Positions 1-12,164 of a DNA stretch of 64,000 bases are shown piece after piece. The DNA comes from Myrica gale (Eukaryota; Streptophyta; Magnoliopsida; Fagales; Myricaceae). Within the stretch, counting starts at the first letter, position 1. Each line of letters opens with the position of its first letter. The notes under the pieces are model-generated. The model was not told the DNA's origin, did not search any database, and worked only from the letters and a program-made list of their open reading frames with translations. The position numbers and the translations under genes are program-made. The stretch spans positions 1,243,501 to 1,307,500 of the forward strand of contig OZ005600.1 of NCBI GenBank assembly GCA_963930655.1, in the 5' to 3' direction.

Positions 1-190
1 TAGAGAGAAGGCTCTAGAACTCTAGAAGACGCTTGATGGGCCTCAGTCAGAAAGCCTGCCAACCTATCTTGTTATTACTACCAAAAAATTCTAATCCATC
101 CAAATCCAATATCTAGGCTCATCATTCCATGCCCCGCACCCGCAGGCCCCAGCCATAACTCTCAAACTCCCTCAATAATGTCTCCTTCGT
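1..190 (-). repeat. LINE RNase H fragment upstream of P450 copy 1
   Basis: From about base 61 this stretch closely matches 15352-15470, the antisense RNase H part of an L1-type LINE remnant. It ends just before the P450 5' leader. Because a related piece also lies upstream of P450 copy 3, it may have been duplicated together with the P450 gene. It has no intact open frame. Confidence 0.55.
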
Positions 191-305
191 CATTAACTCT
201 TTAAACCAGATACGTGAGCCTAAAAAATCTATTTTTCTAAGCCGCCTAAAAAATCTATTGCTTTTACTAGGACCCCACAGAACCAAAAAGCTTTGCACAG
301 TTCCA

Positions 306-1817
306 ATGGATATGCTTTGGTACGCTGAAATATTTCTAGCATTTCTGTGCTTCCTTTTCCTTTTCCATTGGGGATGGAACAAGCACTTACCCATCATAAA
401 CTGGCCAGTAGTCGGAATGCTTCCGGGGCTTCTTCAGAATGCAGAGGACGTTCACAACTTTTCAACCAGGCTTCTGAAATATTATGGGGGCACTGTCGAG
501 TTTAGGGGTCCTTGGTTCACTAATATGAACTTTGTGATCACTAGCGATCCTGCGAACATCCACCACATTTTCAGCAGAAACTTCTCTAACTACGAAAAAG
601 GCCCCGAGTTCCGGGAGATTTTTGAAGCTCTAGGGGATGGGATTTTCAATGCTGATTCTGACTCGTGGAAGCTCCAGAGGAAGCTGATTCAATCTCTGAT
701 AAAGAGCAACCAATTCGAGGTGCTCTTGAAGAAAGTTGTGCAGGAAAAGGTGGAGAAGGGCCTCGTTCCGGTTCTCGATCACGTCTCAAGGCTAGGAATC
801 GAGGTGGATTTACAAGACGTTTTTCAACGGTTCACCTTTGATAATATTTGCTTAATGGTTTTGGGCTTCGATTCAAATTGCCTCGCAGTTGAATTCCCAA
901 AGGTTGAATATGAAAAGGCATTTGACCAAATAGAGGAGAGTGTCTTTTACCGACACGTTATTCCAGAAAGCATTTGGAAGTTGCAGAGATGGCTTCAAAT
1001 CGGAGAAGAGAAGAAGCTAACCGACGCATGGAAAATATTTGACCAATTTGTGTACCAGTGCATCTCATCCAAGCGTGAAGAACTGAGCCGAAGCAAAACC
1101 CAGGAACTGGAGAAAGCCAAGTTCGACTTACTGACGGCTTATATAGAGGAAGGAGGAGAAATGGGTGATTTTCCAAAATCCAACAAGTTCGTGAGGGACA
1201 CCGTATTTAATCTAATGCTGGCAGGAAGGGACACCGTAAGTGCAGGCCTAACCTGGTTGCTATGGCTTGTTGCAACACACCCCGTCGTGGAAGCTAAGAT
1301 TCTAGAAGAGATTAGAGGGAATTTGCTGCTTAACAGCGAAATTAAGTGGGGCATAAATGAGCTGAGCGAGCTAGTATATCTCCATGGAGCCATCTGTGAG
1401 TCCTTAAGACTTTTTCCATCTGTGCCTTTCGAACACAAATATGCAGTTCAATCAGATACTCTTCCCAGCGGCCACACTATACGTCCAAGAACCAGATTGT
1501 TAGTCTCCCTATACTCTATGGGAAGAATGGAGAGCATTTGGGGCGAAGATTGCTTAGACTTCAAGCCAGAGAGATGGATTTCGGAGCGAGGAAGAATCGT
1601 GCATGTGCCATCTTACAAGTTCATAGCATTTAATGCAGGACCCAGGACTTGTTTGGGTAAGGACATGAGTTTCATTCAAATGAAAATGGTTGCAAGCACC
1701 ATCATTTGGAATTATCATGTCCAGGTGGTAGAAGATCATCCTGTTTTGCCGAGCCTCTCTATTATACTCCATATGAAACATGGTTTGAAGGTTAGGCTCA
1801 CCAAAAGGAGCATTTGA
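306..1817 (+). CDS. Cytochrome P450, CYP96A type (copy 1, intact)
   Basis: Single-exon 503-residue P450, the usual length for the family. The N-terminus has a membrane anchor (about residues 5-22) followed by a proline-containing hinge (INWPVVGMLPGLL). The I-helix oxygen-binding motif AGRDT lies near residue 306, the K-helix ESLR near 365, and the PERW motif follows. The haem loop FNAGPRTCLG starts near residue 442, with the iron-binding cysteine at about 449. Sequence style and the absence of introns fit CYP96A, whose Arabidopsis member MAH1 (CYP96A15) hydroxylates mid-chain alkanes in stem wax at the endoplasmic reticulum. I infer a similar long-chain aliphatic substrate, but the exact one cannot be read from sequence. 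I chose the ATG at 306 because the anchor begins directly after it and copy 2 keeps the same start. An in-frame non-ATG extension upstream is unlikely to be used. AATAAA at about 1858 is a plausible poly(A) signal. This is the only copy in the cluster that looks functional. Confidence 0.93.
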   Translation: MDMLWYAEIFLAFLCFLFLFHWGWNKHLPIINWPVVGMLPGLLQNAEDVHNFSTRLLKYYGGTVEFRGPWFTNMNFVITSDPANIHHIFSRNFSNYEKGPEFREIFEALGDGIFNADSDSWKLQRKLIQSLIKSNQFEVLLKKVVQEKVEKGLVPVLDHVSRLGIEVDLQDVFQRFTFDNICLMVLGFDSNCLAVEFPKVEYEKAFDQIEESVFYRHVIPESIWKLQRWLQIGEEKKLTDAWKIFDQFVYQCISSKREELSRSKTQELEKAKFDLLTAYIEEGGEMGDFPKSNKFVRDTVFNLMLAGRDTVSAGLTWLLWLVATHPVVEAKILEEIRGNLLLNSEIKWGINELSELVYLHGAICESLRLFPSVPFEHKYAVQSDTLPSGHTIRPRTRLLVSLYSMGRMESIWGEDCLDFKPERWISERGRIVHVPSYKFIAFNAGPRTCLGKDMSFIQMKMVASTIIWNYHVQVVEDHPVLPSLSIILHMKHGLKVRLTKRSI

Positions 1818-2080
1818 TGAAGAAACTTAACTGGGAGAGGTGATGATGGTGCTGTGAAATAAAACTTTAGCTTGGTCTTCCGTCCACTTTGAATGCTTCT
1901 TGCTTTTGCATAATATTTTTTTTCTGCTGGAATTGATTTTGGATGTTGTTGAAGAACCACTTGTTCGCATGTTGTTTTACTATGAATCCTTAAATTTGTG
2001 ATGGATATTAATATACACCATGACGCACATCTTTCATTCCTTGAGCATAATTTTGAGTTCGATATGTTTTGGAGAGGGGG
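1818..2080. other. 3' flank of P450 copy 1
   Basis: AT-rich 3' untranslated or flanking DNA with an AATAAA near 1858. I see no gene here. Confidence 0.5.
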
Positions 2081-2975
2081 CTCTAGTTTGAAGGGGAGAG
2101 ATTTTTCCGTGAAATTAGTAGAAGACGATATATGGGGAATAGATATCCCAACACCACGGAGTCTAATTTGAATTTAGATAAATGGATAACTCGTAGATCC
2201 CAATTTGAAACAGAATCCATTGAGCACCTATTCCTTAGGTGTGAGATTATCCCGGATTTTATGGCGCCATGGTCCCTGGCCTCTGAACATTGAAGCATTT
2301 GCGCATTTAAACATTGAAGATTGGTTTCAGATATTTCTTAATCCAGAACAATCTCTGGGCTTGCCTGATTCAAGCCATCAGAATTTTATCCTATTTGTAG
2401 CCCTTCTTCTGGATGGTGTGTGGTTTCTTCGCAACAGAGTGGTTCAGAAAGGGGATAAGCCAGAGCAAACTCTTCTTATCCAGGATCTTCAAACGAGATA
2501 TGCGGAACACACTTTCTGCCTGGCTGGCTCATACTGCCACAGTATCAAAATCCTGGTAACCTCCCCCTATGGTTTGCATTAAAATTTAAAATCAATGTTG
2601 ATGTTGCAGTTCGTCAACATTGTGTGACCATTGCAGCTGTTTGTCGAAACTTTCTTCGGCATATTACAAAAAATCTGGACAGGACGACTTCCCAGCTGGT
2701 CACCGTTAGTTGGAGAAATTAAAGCCATTCACTTGGCCTGCAACTAAGCCTCTGAGCTAGATGAAGAACAGATTATGTTGGAAGGAGACTGCCTTGAAGC
2801 TTGCAATTGGATTCTTCAGCGCAACATGGATCCTTCAGGTCTAACTAGAAATGATGTTACCATCCTTCGGAAGCTGATGGATGATCGATCACCCACTCAG
2901 ATCATCTCACTCTTCACCACTTTTTCACTAACTCTCCACTAAAATTTTGACATTCCCAAAATGGGCGGAAACTTT
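2080..2975 (+). mobile_element. L1-type LINE 3' fragment (zinc-binding RT tail and RNase H)
   Basis: The translation around 2200-2580 resembles the zf-RVT region of plant LINE reverse transcriptases (IEHLFLRCEI, followed further on by a block ending VWFLRNRVVQKG). The region after 2580 resembles a degenerate RNase H domain (KINVDVAVR; LEGDCLEAC). Stops and frame changes show that it is dead. It lies in sense with the P450 genes and head-to-head with the larger antisense LINE that follows. Confidence 0.7.
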
Positions 2976-3029
2976 TTGTTTTGGTAAATGGTAAGTATTT
3001 TTGTTTTCACTCATTAAACATTAAAACTA

Positions 3030-6000
3030 AATTAAACAGAACTATGCATATCACAACACCGGATATGCTCGGGAATTTCAGAAAAGGAAAAGGAACCAAC
3101 CTTACCAAAAGGAACCAACCTTACCAAACTTGGCCGCCCACTGAGCCAACTTGTGAGCAAGACCATTATAGGACCTAGGAATCCAAGCTACTTTCCATTT
3201 CTTACAAACATCCAAACCCCTTCTAATAGAAATAACTAGACCCGAAATGGCCCAACAAGAAGGGGGAGAGGAGGAAAGGACCTCAGAAACAAGCACTAGG
3301 GAATCGCATTCAAACAACACACGATCCCAATTATTTAGCCGAGCTAAAGAAAGCGCCTCTGCTAGAGCAAGGGCCTCACCTACCAGAGGATCCATAGCTG
3401 CAAATCACTCCATGTACGTCGTACAGAGGGAACTGTGAGAGTCTCTAACAGTGATAGCTATGTATGATCCAGTAGCACGAATTGTCACATCAGAATTAAT
3501 CTTCAAACACCCCAAAAGAGGGGGAATCCACTTGACTTGCCTTGCTTCCTTCTTTTCACGCCACGCAGAATTATGTTCCATCACTCTCCTTTTAATGATC
3601 AAAGAAAGCTTTTGGGGCTCCACTTGCAAACCATGATGGACCACCTGGTTCCTTGTAAACCATAACACATCAATGACAATAGCTGCATTAATAGTGAAAA
3701 TATGCATAAGTTCTGAAGGAAGGTTGATAACTTGATCTGCATTCAGAATTAAGCTAATAAGATCTTGAGGTGAATTAATCAGCAAGGAATCCACTGGGAT
3801 AGGCAGCACCGATTCCCTCCAAGCTATGCAAGCCACACTGCATAACAAGCAAATGAAGCGTATCTTCGGGGGCTAATCCACAGAAAGGGCAAAGGAAGCC
3901 GTCCTCCAATTCTCTATTAAGAAATCTTCCCAAACCACCCATTGTTTTCAAAGCTCCAGCAGCCACCTTCCATAAAAGAAGCTTTAATCTGTCCTGTAAT
4001 TTTAAACTCCAAAGCTTCTTCCAATTAAAAGAATTCTGCATAAAAGTATTAGGAGTTCTTTGCAATTGCAATGCTTTAACTATCGATTTCACAGAGAAAA
4101 TCCCGTTGTTTTCCTTCGTCCATATCCATTGGTCTTCAGCAAAGGCATTTGGGAGAGGAAGTCTTAAAATCTCTTCAGCACAACTCTCCTCAAAAAGCTG
4201 CCGAATTAGCATTGAATTCCACTGACCATTTTCAGCTACCAGGTCGGTCACCATCCGAATATGTGCATGATTAGAATCATTGATCTTCCAAATTGGTTTG
4301 AAAGATGGTCTACCCGGGAGCCAAGGAACTTCTCTTATGCTGACATCCACTCCCTTCCATGGAAGGATACAAACTCCCTCTTGAACCATCGAAGCCACTT
4401 TGATTAGTCCTTTCCATGAACTAGACATATTCCCCACACAATCAAGATTGGCCAGCGGGCTGTAAAACCGATACTTTGCCATAATAGTTTGAACCCAAAG
4501 ACTCTTCTTTTTGGAAAAGAGGTGCCAAACTAATTTAGCCAAGAGGGCTATATTAATCTCGTGCATTTTCCTCAACCCCAAGCCTCCCACCTCCTTTGGC
4601 AAGCAAATAATGTCCCAAGCTTTTGGAGTGTAGTTTCTTTTTTTCAAAGGTGAAAAACCCCACCAAAAATCCTTCAATAACCGATCAATGTCCGCACACC
4701 ACTCTTTTGGAAGCGAAACAGTAGACATGCAGTAAACAGGCATTGCCAAAGCTACTGATTTAATAAGAGTGGTTCTACCTGCCTGAGATAGAGCTCTAAT
4801 TTTCCATCCCGCCACCTTATTCATCACCTTAACTTTAACATCTTCAAAAGCTCTTTTTTTGGATCTTCCAATGAAAATAGGCATCCCCAAATACTTATTA
4901 TGCAAGGATAATCTGTTCACATTGAAGGCTGAACATAGAGCAGAAACAGCCTCGGGATGTGTATTGTTGCTGCAAAAAATTCCCGACTTCCCTCAATTTA
5001 CCCTTTGTCCCGACCAAGCTGAGTATTTGGACAGCACCTCATTTACAGCAGCTGCTTCTCTGAGATTAGCCCTACAGAAAATCATGAGGTCGTCCGCAAA
5101 TAGTAAATGCGAAATACTAGGCGCTCCTCTAGCCACCTGAATTCTGTGAATAGTAGCAGCAGCTTCAGCTTTAAGAAGAAGCCGAGAAAGCACCTCAGAT
5201 CCCAGGATAAATAAAAAAGGGGATAAAGGATCCCCTTGTCGTAGTCCCCTTGTAGGTTTGAAGAAACTGAAAGGAGAACCATTGAGAATAATTGAGAAGG
5301 AGACCGTTGATATGCATTGGTAAATGGTAAGTATATTCCTAAAGAACATTACAAAAGGGCGTGGCCCGAAGTTACAACTAGAGCATCGGTCACAGAAGAC
5401 CAGAACAAACAAAAGCAGTGTACAGCCAACACAAGCACACAGAATATCAAGAAATTACAGATATGTTCCAGTTACTAGCTAGTTTCAAATTAGCACGAGT
5501 AGGTACTTTGTGTTTAAATCTGACGTGGAGTGCCAAATCACCCGAGAATTACTCTTCCACATAACCTCCTCACGCTTCAAAGTTCAAAGCCTCCTGCAAG
5601 CTCCATTGAAAATGATGTTCCATTGCCTCACATTGGGGAGTTGGATCCAATCCGAAGATTGGATTCGCGACAATTCACTGTGATAGAAGCGAAATTGTTC
5701 CTGGATATTGTCGAAGGTCTCTCTGTTCCACTTTCTTTGCTGATCTTTTAACACTTTGATATTTTGGACAACTTGGAAAGCCGGAGAACCAAAAAAAGAT
5801 GAAGACCGAGCATGGTCCACCACCTCTCTACAAAGAGGAGAACAAACCCAAAAAGCCTCAAAACGGAAGGGCCGAGGGCCCGAAGATTGGTCACCAAAAG
5901 TAGTGTCTAGCAGAATTGAGGCGTGGTCGGAGGAGGTCCGCGGACAGTGTCTCACTATAGCCCTGGGAAACATAATTCTCCAATCACCATTAATCACCCC

Positions 6001-6835
6001 CTATCAAGTCTTTTTCGAATAAGAGTCTGGCCCGATCTCTTATTACTCCAAGTGTACTGTGAGCCGTTAAAACCGAGGTCAACCATCCCCTGAGTAAGTA
6101 TGAAATGTCGGAGACCCGAAGAGGAAGATGCACAGACCGGATTGCCACCACTCTTATCATTCTAGGAGATAATAGAATTAAAGTCACCAAGGCATAACCA
6201 CGCACTAGCGAAAACATCTGCAATGTTTCGACCACATTCTAGAAACAAAAGCTTCTCTCGCCAAACCGTTGGACCATAAACCAATATCATCATCCAAAGG
6301 ACATGCCCAAGATCAGAGAAAATCAGAGCATTAATGAAACGATGGCAAATTGTCGTGACCTCCAGATCGATCCCATTCCTCCACCCCAAAGCCAAACCAC
6401 CTTTCCGACCCACGAGAGGCTATTGAACAAAACTAACAAAACCTAAATTCTGAAAAACAACACGAACATCAGAAATCTTAGTCTCAACAAGAAAAATAAT
6501 ATCGGGATTAAGCTTCCCAAACCAAGCTCGAAGAGTACGGATTGTTGAGGCCCGAGCTAAGCCACGGTAATTCCAGTGGAGTGTCCTCATGGGTGAGGTG
6601 AGGGCAAGATAAGGCTCGCCACCCCAGCCATGTCCAAAGAAGAACCATCAGCATCCTCTCCAACCAGTTCGTTCTCCGCAACCTGATCCAACTCCAAATG
6701 CTGCAAAATTTTCAATTTTCCATGATTACCTTGCCCAAAGATTTGCCCAGACTTGCTGCTGGCCCCTTTCTCCTTTTCGATCATGCCGTGAAGTTTCAGT
6801 GAGGCAAGGGTGCAATCTGTCGAGGTTAAGCATAA
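3030..6835 (-). mobile_element. L1-type non-LTR retrotransposon, degenerate, near full length of ORF2
   Basis: Read on the minus strand, ORF2 starts near 6590 with the classic endonuclease opening MRTLHWNYRGLARA and KLNPDIIFLVETK. Endonuclease blocks follow, including CLGDFNSII near 6180. The reverse transcriptase appears at about 5412-4993 (GLRQGDPLSPFLFI, then the catalytic FADD), followed by a long connection region (4920-3775), zinc-binding motifs, and an RNase H end with the typical HKLAQWAAKFG near 3130. The 3' end near 3030 shows the AGCATATCCGG-type tail shared by other LINE ends in this window (20.87 kb and 63.03 kb, in both orientations). The frame is broken many times. Between about 5313 and 5510 unrelated sequence replaces the N-terminal reverse transcriptase. 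Upstream of 6835 the 5' part may continue beyond a MITE to about 7560. Confidence 0.85.
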
Positions 6836-6863
6836 ACTAAAAAAAAAGGCAAGATTTTATTAT

Positions 6864-7255
6864 GGGATAAATACACTTTCCCCTTTGTCTTTGGGTCATT
6901 TACACTTTACACCCCGATATTTTATTTTTGATACATTGGATTTATTATCTTCCACATTTTTGCAATCTAGACCCCGTACCCGATTTTGACAGTCGAAATT
7001 GACAGATTCCGTTTAAAATTTACACATTGTCCCCCTTATCTTTGGGGTATGTACACATTGCTCCCTTATCTTTGGAGACATTTACACATTGCACCCCACG
7101 TTTTTAAGGAATCCGTCTAAATTAATGAGCAATTTGGGTACGGGGTCCAAATTAAAAAAATGTGTAAGTTAAAGGGTCAAATATTTCAAAAATAAAATAT
7201 CGGAATGCACAGTATAAATGACCCCAAAAATAAGGAAGCAAAATATATTTATCCC
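6864..7255. mobile_element. Mutator-like MITE with 9-bp target duplication
   Basis: A 392-bp noncoding element with inverted ends (GGGATAAATACACTTTCCC at the left, TATATTTATCCC at the right). It is flanked by perfect 9-bp direct repeats TTTTATTAT at 6855-6863 and 7256-7264. A 9-bp duplication is the mark of Mutator-like elements. It sits in or beside the 5' part of the antisense LINE, so it is probably younger than the LINE. Confidence 0.85.
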
Positions 7256-7264
7256 TTTTATTAT

Positions 7265-7786
7265 TTAAGTTATATTCTCTAAGCATATGAATGCGGCCTT
7301 AATCAATGTAAAAAGGATATTGGCTCAAGGGATACTCAACAAGGCCTCAATAACTTCCTGAGCTGATTCCTTATTTTACTGATGGACTGATAAATGCGAA
7401 GATTGGGTAGCCAGGATATGAGAAGCCATATCTTGGTTGGGCTTCACCGAAGCCCAAGAGTTATGAGGTTAAGAGAACGGCCCAGATTTGGGAACTTTTG
7501 ATTAACGACGTGCGAGCTGGCTGTGTTGACTCAGAAATAAGATCAGTAAGTATCCGAAACCATATCTTTTTTTTTTTTTCTAAATATCCAAAACCATATC
7601 AAATGCCCATACTTCATACTTTTTTTTTTTTTCTAAATGCCCATACTTCATACTTGGATGTGGTTTGGTACGCAGAAATGTTTATTGCCTCCATCATCAT
7701 AACTCTTTAAACCAGAGAAGTGCGCCTATACAATCTATCGCTTTTTCTAGGGACCTCACAGAACCACAAAGCTTTACACAGCTCCA
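7265..7786. other. Intergenic DNA and 5' leader of P450 copy 2
   Basis: The first part (to about 7560) may be LINE 5' sequence in antisense, but this is weak. Around 7655-7690 is a short degraded repeat of the P450 start (TTTGGTACGCAGAAATG). From about 7693 to 7786 the sequence matches the leaders of copies 1 and 3 (a CTCTTTAAACCAG block, then AGAACCACAAAGC). No other gene is visible. Confidence 0.6.
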
Positions 7787-10273
7787 ATGGATATGCTTTG
7801 GTACGCAGAAATATTTCTAGCATTTCTGTTCTTCCTTTTTCTTTTCCATTGGGGATAGAACAAGCACTTACCCATCATAAACTGGCCAGTCTTCGGAATG
7901 CTTCCGGGGCTTCTTCAGAATGCAGAGGACGTTCACAACTTTGCAACCAGGCTTCTGAAATATTATGGGGGCACTTTCGAGTTTAGGGGTCCTTGGTTCA
8001 CTAACACGAACTTCGTGATCACTGGCGATCCTGCGAACATCCACCACATTTTGAGCAGAAACTTTTCTAACTACGAAAAAGGGCCAGAGTTTCGGGAGAT
8101 TTTTGAACCTCTGGGGGATGGGATTTTCAGCTCTGATTCTGACTGGTGGCGATATCAGAGGAAGGTGCTTCAGTCGATGATAAACAGCAGCAAGTTCGAG
8201 TTGTTTCTAGAGAAAGTTTCCCGGGGAATGGTGGAGAAAAAGGCCTCATTCCGATTCTTGATCACGTCTCAAGTGTAGGAATTGAGGTGGATTTACAAGA
8301 CATTTTTCAGCGGTACACATTCGATACGGTTTGCTTAATGGTTTTAGGTGTTGATCTAAATTGCCTGTCTCTTGAACTTCCGGAAGTTACATATCTAAAA
8401 TCGTTTGAACAAATGGAGAAGAGTATATTTTACAGACACATTATGCCAACACGTTTTGTTGGAAGTTCCAGAGATGGCTCCAAATTGGGCAAGAGAAAAA
8501 GCTGACCAAAGCTTGGAAATTTTTTGATCAATTTCTATACCAATGCATCTCAGCCAAGCGAGAAGAACTGAGCCGAAGTAGAACTAAGAAGACGGAGGAC
8601 TCAAAATTTGACTTGTTGACAGCTTATATAGAGCATGAAGAAGAAGGACAAATGGATGTCTTTCCACAATCCAACAACCTTGTAAGGGATTCCACATTTA
8701 CTCTCATGGTGGTAGGGAAGGATACCGTAGGTGCAGGCCTCAGTTGGTTTTTGTGGCTAGTCGCAACACACGCATCAGTGGAAGCAGTGGCGGAACCAAG
8801 ACCAAAATTCAGGGGGATCGAATTCTAAAGACGAAATGATAAAAAAAAAAAATTTCCTTTATAATGCTAAAAATTGTCTTACAATTACAATATCAAAAAT
8901 TAAAGACTAAAAGCATTAAAAATATTACAATACATGTACCCAGTGGCGGAGCCAGAAACCCAATTAATGGGGGGCAAACTTTTTAAGGAAAAATGACAAA
9001 AAAAAAAAATTTACTACTTAATGCAAAAAAAGTCTGAAGTTCTAAAATTAGTGATTCCCTTTGCTCCATGCAATGACACATTTGTCTACCTAGAAGTGCA
9101 AAATACTCATCCGCCTCATTATATTTTGGCAATCAACTTTTTCTTCGTTTTTTTTCTTTCATTCTTTGACTAAGTTAACGTCCATACATAGTAGATATCT
9201 AAGTCCACATAATATTGTACCTCTGAATAGAGGAAACAACATCTGGCTCTTATGATCAGACATCGAGACTTTCACAGACACCCAGCGAGGGTATACCCAG
9301 GGAAGAAAAAAAGTGGGTCGCGGGAACAACCTGCAACCGTACTATCCAAATAATTGAACAATATTTTTTTTTGCAAAAAGTTACAATAGGAGCTTTTAAG
9401 TTTTTTTTAATATAATATGCAAAAATAAGGGAAAAAAGCAAAAAATGAGAAAGTGAGAGGTGTGAGGACTGATGGTGCCAGTTTAGCTCATTTCTGCTGT
9501 GTGGACTGATAGAAAATGTCAGACGATGTTATTGCAGTTTTCTGGGTCAGGGGTATCGGGCCCAGGCTTTATGTGTAAAACATATGTATAGTTGGTCTGA
9601 GCCTGAGCTTCAGGGGTATCGGGCCCGGACCAACTTAATTTTTTTTTAAAAAAATAATAAAGTAATGAAAAAAAAAATTTTGTGGCGTGAGGGGTAGCGA
9701 CCGCCCAGGGTCGCTACTCCTTAGTTCCGCCTCTGAGTGGAAGCTAAGATTCTAGAAGAGATCAAGGAGCAATTTCCAGGTAACAACGAAAACCGTAGGG
9801 TCTTTTCTGTAGACGAGCTAAGTAAGCTGGTTTATCTCCATGCAGCGATATGCGAGTCCTTAAGGCTTTTCCCATCTGTACCTTTTGAGCATTTGCACGC
9901 AGTAGGCTCTGATATTCTTCCTAGCGGCCATTCTATTAATCCAAATACAAGACTCTTGTACTCTATATACTCAATGGGAAGGATGGAGAGCATATGGGGC
10001 AAAGACTGCTTGGAGTTCAAGCCAGAGAGATGGATATCGGAAGAAGGACAAATTGTGCATGTTCCCTCCTACAAGTTCATCACGTTTAACGCGGGACCCA
10101 GGAGTTGTGTAGGTAAGCATATAACTTTCACTCTGATGAAGATGGTTGCAACTGCTATTCTTTTGAATTATCGTGTTGAAGTGGTTGAAGGCCACCCTAT
10201 TATGCCGAGCATCTCTGTTGTACTTCATATGAAGCATGGCTTGAAGGTAAGGATCAGCAAGAGACGCATTTGA
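7787..10273 (+). pseudogene. CYP96A-type P450 copy 2, broken and split by a hAT element
   Basis: The start ATG at 7787 and the anchor are kept, but a TAG at 7856-7858 replaces the tryptophan codon of copies 1 and 3. Two further +2-base changes shift the frame, one in the run of A after GTGGAG near 8235 and one near 8450 (CCAACACG against CCAAAG in copy 3). A 951-bp hAT element then interrupts the gene at 8785-9735, just after the I-helix. The I-helix motif reads VGKDT here. The last part (9737-10273) is open and keeps ESLR, PERW and the haem loop FNAGPRSCVG. Without the insertion the host sequence rejoins smoothly (VEAKILEEI, as in copy 3). It is closer to copy 3 than to copy 1. It cannot make a full P450. 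Confidence 0.93.
8785..9735. mobile_element. Non-autonomous hAT element in P450 copy 2
   Basis: A 951-bp insertion flanked by the 8-bp duplication AGTGGAAG (8777-8784 and 9736-9743), as expected for hAT elements. The ends are inverted: CAGTGGCGGAACC at the left and GTTCCGCCTCTG at the right. A second start-like motif, CAGTGGCGGAGCC, lies at 8942, which suggests a nested or chimeric element. The first 157 bases match the reverse complement of 39443-39599, so it belongs to the same family as the elements at 38.8 and 47.7 kb. There is no transposase frame. Confidence 0.9.
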
Positions 10274-10945
10274 CGACGAAATTTCTCTGGCGAAAGTTAC
10301 GGACTTACGGTGCTCGGCAAACTAGCTAGTTGTCTTCTCGACTTCCTCTGGTTATGAAGATTTGGCGTGGATAACTACGTAGCAAATTAATGTTGTGGAA
10401 TGAATAAATTCCTTGTTTAATTACAAGCAACTCAAGCATCGTGGGTCTTTCTTGATTAATTGGTAGAAGAGGACAAATTCCACTTGCAGGTTTTTCAAGG
10501 CCATCAACAGTACTATCATCGAGTTTCCAATTGCAGGCCGAACTTTTCTTGAAACCACTCCAGATAGTTCGGGCAACAATCCCACATAAAAGTTAGTTCG
10601 GGTAAAGTTTGGCCCAAATTTTAGCTTACGGATCAAGATACTTTAGAGAATTTTTCTTAGTTGTAGTTCATATAAAAGTTGCCAAAATCTGACACCACAT
10701 AAGTTCGTGGCGTCAGAAAGAGAAGAAAGCTGAAGTCTTCATTAGACGCTAAACGTCTCTTAACTGAAGCAAACTGGTGGGAGAGAGAGAAGAAAAACAA
10801 AAGAAGAAAAGTGGAGCATTGAAGTCACCAGCTACCAACAGGAATCGTCATGGAAGTTTGGGAAGCATTTCCGTAAAGATACAAAAGAACTACTGGAAAT
10901 ATAAAAGATGTTCCATGACGTACATTGATATTCCAAAGTTAAACG
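10274..10945. repeat. 3' flank of P450 copy 2, duplicated behind copy 3
   Basis: This DNA matches 19328-19980 closely (for example CGGCAAACTAGCTAGTTGTCTTC, read in two overlapping parts, and the GAAGTCACCAGCTACCAACA block). The duplication unit therefore includes about 650 bases beyond the stop codon. Copy 2 lacks about 95 bases that are present behind copy 3 near 19830-19925. Confidence 0.85.
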
Positions 10946-12164
10946 GGGGATCTTGTTTCTTTTGAAGTAGTTGTTCCTTGTGTGAGTTTATATGCTGTTT
11001 AGGTGTGGTCTTGTTTGAATTTAGCCCCTTTTTTTTTAACTAAATCCTCTGTATTCGCAGTCGCAGCCCAAAACTTCTGGTTGGATCTCTCAAAAAACCT
11101 ATACAACAATGGGTCTGCGCTTGCTAAGGAAGACCTGTGCAGCAAAGGTTCGTTTTGTGAGTTTTCTCAATGTATGATGATATTTGAACTCTAAATATAA
11201 TATCATATTATGTAATCTAAGAATTGTATTGTCTTGGAATTATACTTCCGGGAATATTTAGCTTTCAAAATAATGACTGTTATTGAATAATTGTTTCTTT
11301 CCAGCAGTTCCAGGAAAAGAAGTAGCTCTAAGATGTTGGGAGTTGCATATTTTCACATAAGGTACTTTAGGCTCCTGTATGGAAATGAGAGTGGCAGAGA
11401 ACTAAGTTGGTTAGCGTCCAACTTCTTGTATACTGCATTTTGAAATTTGAATTAGTTGAAGCATAAAATATAACATCAAGGAGATATTATTTGTGTTTGC
11501 AAGTTTATACATTTTTTATTATAAGGCATTCGATAGCAAAGTTTTAGGCTATTGTCGTCTAGAGAATTGCCATAGCGGAGTTTTAGGCTATTGCAAGTTT
11601 TATGACTAGCGTAAAATGCTAAAAAAAGGTTCAATATAAATATAGGTTAAAAAAAGGTTCAATATAAATTGTCATAGCGGAGTTTTGTCATTAACGATGT
11701 AGGTATAGGTGGCTAATATTTGAAAACTGGCATATCCGGTGTAGGTGCCGGTTTTGGCCAAAACTGGCACCTAACCGGGGTTGAACAACCCTACTACAAT
11801 GTGGTTCTGAATGGGTATACGATATCATTGATAGTGTTTCAAAGAAATCCAGTAATCTTATACAAGCATAAGAGAACAACTTTGAAAGATTATGATTAAA
11901 GCAAAAAATGCACTTGAGAAATTGAGTCAGAAGAAATGAGACTAAGAACCGAGAGAGAGGTTTTGACCCCCGTCAAGTACCATAAGTGATCTAAAACATC
12001 AGCAAATTCATTTCTTTTGACAAACTCCAAAAGGATTATTTTAGAGTTGAGACCCAGTATCTAGAGAAAAATAAAGTTGAACAATGCTACTAGCTCAGAG
12101 ATCATTCAGTCTCAGGCAGGTGCGGTAGGTTCAAGATTCAGATTCTTCAGATGGATGACAAAGG
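10946..12164. other. Intergenic DNA without a recognised gene
   Basis: AT-rich. It has a short repeated motif (CATAGCGGAGTTTTAGGCTATTG and variants) around 11530-11690. I see no convincing exon or RNA gene. Confidence 0.4.

Noticed and set aside
1139-1438. Minus-strand open frames across the P450 genes
   Set aside because: They are antisense shadows of the P450 coding frame, and the same shadows recur in the duplicated copies.
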